This document shows positions 59,186 through 64,000 of a DNA stretch of 64,000 nucleotides, piece after piece. The DNA is taken from contig JBCCGI010000005.1 in NCBI GenBank assembly GCA_039029355.1, positions 124,001 through 188,000 on the forward strand. The letters are read 5' to 3'. This stretch comes from JBCCGI01 sp039029355. Lineage in GTDB: Bacteria > Planctomycetota > UBA1135 > GCA-002686595. The number at the start of each line of letters is the position of its first letter. Within the stretch, counting starts at the first letter, position 1. The notes under the pieces were generated by a model. The model did no database searches and had not been told where the DNA came from. It saw only the letters and a program-made list of their open reading frames with translations. Made by a program: the position numbers and the translations under genes.

Positions 59186-61156
59186 TCACTTCGCGTCGTC
59201 CGGACCGGTCACGATCCAGGAGTAGACCTCTTCGCCCTTGAAGCCCTCCAGCCCCGAGAGGGGGCCGTCGTACTCCTCCACGTGCCCGTCCTGGTGCATG
59301 AACTTAGCGTAGATCGACCACTTGTTTTCGTCGGTCTTGGGCGGCACGAGCTCGTCGATGTGCCAGTGCCCCGTGGCCTGGGCGCCCCAGTCCTCGGCGG
59401 GCCCCTCGTAGACGCCGGTCAGGTCGTGGCTCGCGCGGTCGACGAAGTGCTCGGCGGTGAGCCACCAGGAGTCCGACTCGGTCTGGTCGCCCAATCCCTC
59501 CCGCCCGGTTTGGTCGAGCCCGAGCATCGAGTACGGGTCGGCGTCACGGTTCACGACGACCCGCGGCAGGTCCTCGATGGTCCAGCCGATGAAGCGCGGC
59601 AGCGGGACCGAGCCGGAGTCGCCGAGGATCCCGCTGTCGAAGTGGAGCTTGGTGTAGGGGTCGACGTTGAGGCGCCGCGCCGCCAGCGTGCCGAAGAGCT
59701 CGAACCCCGCGCCGATGGAGATCTCGGCCTCGGGCCCGTAGACCATGCCGTAGAAGTCGCTTGTGCTGTTCAGGAGGATAGGGCCGGCGTCGCCCGCCAC
59801 CTGGAACGAGAGGTTCTGCGGCGCGTCCCCCAGCACCTGCACCTGCGAGCCGAGCGCGAGGTCCGCCGAACCGGTCACGTAGAAGTTCACGGCGCCCGCG
59901 AGGTTGTCGACCGTCATCAGCGACGAGGCCTGGAGCATCAGGTCGCCCACGACCAGGCTGCCGGGCCCCTGCACGACGAGCTGAGCGTTCGGCCCGATGT
60001 CGATGAAGTCGTAGCCAATGTCCGCGGCGGGCACGACGTACGGCACGCCGCCGTTGTGCGTGAACCCCGGCAGCAGGACCACGGGCGGCACGCTGACCGG
60101 CGCCAGCTCGAGCGGCGTGGCGCGGGACGCCACCGTGCCGGAGATCGAGGTGTCCGCTCCGAGGTCCGCGTCCTTGCCCACGCCGGGCATCAGGTCGCCG
60201 TAGACCTCGACCGTACCCTCGTCGCTCTGGAGCTTGATGGAGCCGTTCGACCCCAGCGACCCGCCGCCGTCGGTGTGGTAGCTGTAGCCGCTGACGCCGC
60301 CGCCCCCGCCGAGGTCCGCGCGGGGTGCCGGCTCGAGGTACTCGACCTCCTTGGGGTCGTAGCTCAGATCGTCAAGCAGCGCGGAGAGCTGCCCGTCCTC
60401 CCTCACCAGCGCCTTGATTTCCTCCTTCTTGGCCTTGCTCATGCCCTGGTCGTCAAGCACCTCCGCGTAGGGCTCGTCGTCCAGGACGAAGCGGTACAGC
60501 CAGACGGCGCTCGTGGGCTGGAACGACTCCACCCGGTACCACCACGAGCCGTCGAAGATCATCCCGTGCTCCTCGAACCACACATAGCTGCCGGGTACGA
60601 GATCGAGCGTCGGCAGGCCGGCCTGATGGAAGTAGGAGCTGCTGTCCGAGTCGTAGCCGTCCACCAGGAACGGCACCTCGAGGTCGATGTCCTCGTCGGT
60701 GAAGACGCCGAACGGACGCACGACGCGGCGCACGACGATCTCAAGCGACGAGCGGCCGCGGCCGTAGAGCGCGGTGCTCTGCAGCCTAATGATGTCCGGG
60801 TGCTGGCCCTCCTCGGGCTCGTGCACGTCGACCCAGACGAGCCCGCCCCCGTACAGCGCGGGCTGCTCGAGCGACCCGAGGGCCCCGGTCCCTCCGACGG
60901 TCAGGTTGACGTACGACTCGGCCAGACCGGCCTCCGCGATGTAGAAGGCGTGGCGGTCGTCGGTCGCCACGGCCTGGCGCCGCGTCATGCCGCTCATCAC
61001 CGCGAGCAGGCCGACCGACATCACGGCCACGCTGGTGATGACGATGAGCGAGAGGATCAGCGCCGAGCCGCGCTTCCCCGCCGCACGCGTCGGCCCGCGC
61101 CAAGAGGGAAGCCTCGGCGTTGAGGCGGACGTCCACGGTTTCGCAATCGAGCCCAA
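59186..61156 (-). CDS. PilX-like type IV pilin-related protein
   Basis: 656 residues. The N-terminal part GSALILSLIVITSVAVMSVG then LLAVMSGMTRRQAVATDDRH AFYIAEAGLAES is the PilX/prepilin-like helix, without a clear leader cleavage Glu. The remaining 550 residues are beta-rich with SGTVASRATPLELAPVSVPP and many Gly/Asp turns (DFYGMVYGPEAEISIGAG), a filament-cap or adhesin-like region. The only in-frame start in the expected place is a TTG at 61156. Other pilus genes are not in the window. Probably a minor pilin or assembly factor. Confidence 0.68.
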   Translation of the reverse strand: MGSIAKPWTSASTPRLPSWRGPTRAAGKRGSALILSLIVITSVAVMSVGLLAVMSGMTRRQAVATDDRHAFYIAEAGLAESYVNLTVGGTGALGSLEQPALYGGGLVWVDVHEPEEGQHPDIIRLQSTALYGRGRSSLEIVVRRVVRPFGVFTDEDIDLEVPFLVDGYDSDSSSYFHQAGLPTLDLVPGSYVWFEEHGMIFDGSWWYRVESFQPTSAVWLYRFVLDDEPYAEVLDDQGMSKAKKEEIKALVREDGQLSALLDDLSYDPKEVEYLEPAPRADLGGGGGVSGYSYHTDGGGSLGSNGSIKLQSDEGTVEVYGDLMPGVGKDADLGADTSISGTVASRATPLELAPVSVPPVVLLPGFTHNGGVPYVVPAADIGYDFIDIGPNAQLVVQGPGSLVVGDLMLQASSLMTVDNLAGAVNFYVTGSADLALGSQVQVLGDAPQNLSFQVAGDAGPILLNSTSDFYGMVYGPEAEISIGAGFELFGTLAARRLNVDPYTKLHFDSGILGDSGSVPLPRFIGWTIEDLPRVVVNRDADPYSMLGLDQTGREGLGDQTESDSWWLTAEHFVDRASHDLTGVYEGPAEDWGAQATGHWHIDELVPPKTDENKWSIYAKFMHQDGHVEEYDGPLSGLEGFKGEEVYSWIVTGPDDAK

Positions 61157-61239
61157 GTCTGGATACGGGCGCTGGTAGCCACCCTTGCGCCCTCCGTCGA
61201 CGTCGGGGCGAGGCGTTCTTGACGCCTGTTGCTTTCCAC

Positions 61240-61796
61240 AACATTACGGAGCGGGCGGCGCCGCGTGGGGCCGCAGCAACTCGGCGGCTGGCCCGAGCCG
61301 CCTTGCGCAAGTGCTTCTCGAACAGCGGCTTGAAGGCCTCCGCGCTCACGTACCTCGTATACGCTCCCTCGGGCGAGCCGTCGGCGTTCTGGAGCAGCCC
61401 GCGGAGACGCTCCGCCGGTCGCGCGCCATCTCCGTCGCGCTGGTAGAGCCAGGCCGCCCTGCCCGCGGGACGCGCGTCGTAGACCTCCCACTCCGTGCCC
61501 GACTCGTAGCGCGATCGGTCGGACTTGCGCTCCGAGGGCGGAAGGCGGGTCCCGAATCGGTCCCCGAGGATGACGACCGTCAAGTCGAAGTCCGACGGCC
61601 TGGCGTAGTGCGCGACGGTGGCAAACGGTGCCTCGGAGACGGACATCGGAACCGGCGCGTCCTCCTCGTTCCAGGAGAAGGAGTCGAGGTGAATCCGACC
61701 GCGAAACGCCGGGTCGCGACCGACCCGCCGGATCGCTTCCTCCGCCTCCCGCCGCTCCGCGGTCGCATCGCTCGGCGAGGAGACGAAGATCTGCAG
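61240..61796 (-). pseudogene. DUF4062 domain remnant
   Basis: In frame from 61796: LQIFVSSPSDATAERREAEE, then WNEEDAPVPMSVSE, FDLTVVILGDRFGTRLPPSE, YESGTEWEVYDA and SAEAFKPLFEKHLRK, a good DUF4062 domain. No canonical start lies between the in-frame TAA upstream and the conserved residues (CTG at 61796 is the only near option), and after the domain the frame runs on into the PilX gene without a proper end. Both ends look broken. DUF4062 proteins often accompany TIR-, SLOG- or NTPase-type conflict genes, as here. Confidence 0.55.
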
Positions 61797-61882
61797 GGAG
61801 CGTCGAACGGGTTATCTATGCCTCCTGAGACGCACGGACCAGCTCGCTCTCCGCCGCTCGCAGTTCGGAATACACCGGGGCC

Positions 61883-63895
61883 TCACCCCTGGGGCGGCCG
61901 CAAGCGCCGCGCGTCCAGGTGGACGAAGCGCGCCCCGCGGCTCTTTGCCCGGCGGGCCATGTCCTGGGTTCCTCCCGGGCCGTCGCCCTCGGCTCCGTCC
62001 CAAAGAGCGAGGACGCTCGCGCCGCCGCTCTCGGCAAAGGCGGTGTGCAGCATCCAGAGGTTCGAGCGTTGCCAGACGTCGTAGTCGGACTTGCTGCGGA
62101 GCCAATCGGGCAACCGCGCAGCGTCGGACAGGATCTCGGGATCCAGTTGCGTAGCCAGGACGTTGAAGCGGCTCACCCAATCGGCGCCGGCGTCCTGGAC
62201 GGACTCGACGATGTAGTTCTGCTTGGGAATCGCCAGGTACATGCGCGTGGGGATCCCGAACTCCGCACAGACCTCGTGAAAGAGGATGTCGCCACCGCTG
62301 GCGCCGCCGCTGATACCGACGAGCGGAACATCGCCGGCGTCGCTCTTCTCGGCATCCAACGCCTCGCGGATCATGGCCTTTGCCTCCTCGACGCTGTCCG
62401 CGGGGAAACGCGCCCGCTCGCGGTTCGGGGCATCGATACGGTGGCCGGTGAAGACCACGGTCCGATGCTCGGCGCTGGGCTTGCCATTGTCCGGGGGGAT
62501 CTCCTCCAGGATCGCCTGCGCGTTCTCTCGAAAGAGCCCAAGCCGGTCGTAGAGCTCGATCTGCTTGCGTGCAGCCGAGCCGACGAAGTCCGCCGTGCCG
62601 GCCAGAGCGCACTTGTACTCGTGCAGGACCGCCGCAGGCTTCTGCACGGTGAGGAACGCGAGGTCCGCCTGCGACACGCGTGCCCACACCAGCTCGTCGC
62701 TGCCCTCGCGCTCCAGCCGCTCGACGCCCGAGCTCACCGAGAGTCGCACCGCCGACGCGAGGTCTTGCGCTGCCTCGCGGAGGTCCTCCAGCTCGTGGTC
62801 CGCATCCCGGTCCCTCACGAAGCGCTCGGCCCAGACGTCGGGGTGCGCCTCGGCGAGCGCGAGGCGGACCTCGATCATGGCCAGCGCGTTCACGCCGGAG
62901 TAGAAGTGGTTGCGGTCCTCGCGGAAGGCCGCCGCGTACTCGCTGCCCGATGGCTCGAGGTGAGCCGAGCGCAGCGCTGCGCATTGGCGCTCCGCGACCA
63001 CGACCTCGCCGGACCAGTCTTGCTCCCAGAGCGTCTTCTCGTTCCTGGCGCGAAGCGCGCGCGCCTCGGCGCGCTCGTTCATCGTTGGCTCGTCCGACGC
63101 GAGCACCCGCTCGAGCGCTTGCGACGATCGCACGAGGTCGCCCAAGCGTTGCCACACGGTCCCCATGAGGGTGTTCGCCCTCACGTCGTCCGGAAACTGG
63201 TCCAAGACCCTCGTCAACGACGCCTTCGCCCCCTCCATGTCTCGGAGGTGGAACTGCGCACTCCCCACCTCACGCTGGGCAGCCACCTCCCACTGCAGAC
63301 CCATCGCCTCTTCGGCCAGCAGTCGCAGGTGCCCCCGGGCCTTTCGCTGGGCGGCACGCTCGACCTCTTCGCTGAACTCCCGCGGTACGACCAAGACGCG
63401 CTGGGGGTCCACCGGCTGGAGCGCAGGTACGAGCGCCAGTACCGGACTGTCGCCCGACTTGGCGGCGATGGTCTGACGAATCACGTCCGTCAGCGCCGCA
63501 AGGCTGGCGCCCGGGTCCGTACGGTCGTACTCCAGGTAGCGATCGGTCTTGAGGTCGAACGGCGCCTCGTGGCCGGGGACGCGCGACTTGATCAGTACGG
63601 TCATCCGATCGCGGAGCGCGTGGCGGATGCCGAGCTCGTAGAACACGTTGGCGTTGTGGATCGAGATGTCCGCGACGACCAGATCGGCGACTAGGATCTG
63701 CTCGAACATATCGCTGCGGATGTTGCCCGAGCGCACGATCTCGCCCGTCGTGCGGCCTGTGATCCCGTCCGGCTGGGCGTCGAGCGCCGGGTCGATCAAC
63801 GCGCTCTCGACCGCGTTGAAGTCGATCGCGAGCTCGTCCCCCGAGTCGAGGCGAATCTCCTTGGTGCCAAAGGGGCGGATGATGAAGGCGCGCAT
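61883..63895 (-). CDS. TIR-like/TPR/SLOG-like signalling protein (conflict system)
   Basis: 670 residues. Residues 1-150 (AFIIRPFGTKE, IRSDMFEQILVADLVVADIS, IHNANVFYELGIRHALRD) are the TIR/deoxyribosyltransferase-like N-terminal domain found with TRAFs-binding TPR proteins. About 160-300 is helical with TPR-like repeats (QFHLRDMEGAKASLTRVLDQ). From about 475 the pattern VVFTGHRIDAP, GISGGASGGDILFHEVCAEF and AIPKQNYIVESV is SLOG-like and nucleotide-related. It probably senses or makes a nucleotide signal. The ATG overlaps the upstream stop (TGATG). Exact family assignment is by eye. Confidence 0.62.
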   Translation of the reverse strand: MRAFIIRPFGTKEIRLDSGDELAIDFNAVESALIDPALDAQPDGITGRTTGEIVRSGNIRSDMFEQILVADLVVADISIHNANVFYELGIRHALRDRMTVLIKSRVPGHEAPFDLKTDRYLEYDRTDPGASLAALTDVIRQTIAAKSGDSPVLALVPALQPVDPQRVLVVPREFSEEVERAAQRKARGHLRLLAEEAMGLQWEVAAQREVGSAQFHLRDMEGAKASLTRVLDQFPDDVRANTLMGTVWQRLGDLVRSSQALERVLASDEPTMNERAEARALRARNEKTLWEQDWSGEVVVAERQCAALRSAHLEPSGSEYAAAFREDRNHFYSGVNALAMIEVRLALAEAHPDVWAERFVRDRDADHELEDLREAAQDLASAVRLSVSSGVERLEREGSDELVWARVSQADLAFLTVQKPAAVLHEYKCALAGTADFVGSAARKQIELYDRLGLFRENAQAILEEIPPDNGKPSAEHRTVVFTGHRIDAPNRERARFPADSVEEAKAMIREALDAEKSDAGDVPLVGISGGASGGDILFHEVCAEFGIPTRMYLAIPKQNYIVESVQDAGADWVSRFNVLATQLDPEILSDAARLPDWLRSKSDYDVWQRSNLWMLHTAFAESGGASVLALWDGAEGDGPGGTQDMARRAKSRGARFVHLDARRLRPPQG

Positions 63896-64000
63896 CAGCG
63901 TTGGAGGAGGAACGGGCCGAAGTGCTCCGGCCGGACCGTTTGGGCGACGGCACGGCCGATGCGCCGTAGGTCGCCGATGTTCTCAACGGCGTCCAGCTTG
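63895..64000 (-). CDS. Partial CDS upstream of the TIR/SLOG gene
   Basis: Only the last 34 or so residues are in the window: LDAVENIGDLRRIGRAVAQT, then VRPEHFGPFLLQR and TGA. The stop overlaps the start of the TIR/SLOG-like gene, so the two are co-translated. No domain can be named from this fragment. Confidence 0.55.
   Translation of the reverse strand, partial: KLDAVENIGDLRRIGRAVAQTVRPEHFGPFLLQR

Noticed and set aside
1..64000. General reassignment of UGA to an amino acid
   Set aside because: Many genes end in TGA with stop/start overlaps (for example 11209-11212, 15781-15784, 26763-26766, 28853-28856, 56594-56596). Reading through would destroy these gene boundaries, so UGA is a stop apart from special cases.

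Overview
The window is very GC-rich, gene-dense bacterial DNA. Its secreted proteins point to a Planctomycetota-like organism: dockerin-like repeats of the LFYGGPEPLHP type, a right-handed beta-helix protein and a PilX-like prepilin. A lineage call from sequence alone is an inference. TGA is an ordinary stop codon here, shown by many ATGA, GTGA and TGATG overlaps between genes, but two genes contain in-frame TGA codons that look translated as selenocysteine.

Region 1 (1-25029, all + strand, almost no gaps) is most of a phage-tail-like contractile injection system. In order it holds a cap-like protein (cut by the window edge), a small basic-tailed protein, sheath, inner tube, a Cys4 baseplate or chaperone-like protein, a DUF6760-like protein, three similarly sized tape-measure-like proteins, tube/LysM-type adaptors, a two-gene spike (gpD-like and gpV/gp5-like), a proline-leucine repeat protein where a PAAR tip would be expected, gp25, gpJ, a 1330-residue gpI-like protein with a propeller, a small tail protein, a DUF6519-like propeller protein and a vWA protein. 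No AAA+ ATPase and no recognisable toxin lie in the window; the part upstream is missing.

Region 2 (25149-32473) holds a small secreted protein, then a tightly overlapping minus-strand operon of GNAT acyltransferase, haem-oxygenase-like protein, Ntn-hydrolase acylase and DUF3419/BtaA-like transferase. Upstream of that operon is a tRNA-like locus with a UCA anticodon whose 5' and 3' halves are about 290 bases apart. Beyond it is a divergent arginyl-tRNA-synthetase-like gene.

Region 3 (32500-47161) is mainly secreted or surface proteins and a periplasmic M16 peptidase. It includes a carboxypeptidase-regulatory-like protein, a beta-helix protein, a dockerin-like protein and tandem Cys-rich paralogues. 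Two candidate selenoproteins lie among them: a small secreted protein with two in-frame UGAs (35029-35301) and a zinc-ribbon protein with one UGA followed by a good SECIS-like hairpin (41152-41505).

Region 4 (47312-59133) is more ordinary: an ABC exporter pair, DinB, lysS followed by LolC/E and LolD, a frameshifted membrane-anchored coiled-coil gene, a TetR-controlled operon with a visible operator, and an FMN-dependent alpha-hydroxy acid dehydrogenase.

Region 5 (59186-64000) has a PilX-like protein, then a probable conflict or defence locus: a TIR-like/TPR/SLOG-like protein with a decayed-looking DUF4062 neighbour and a partial upstream gene.
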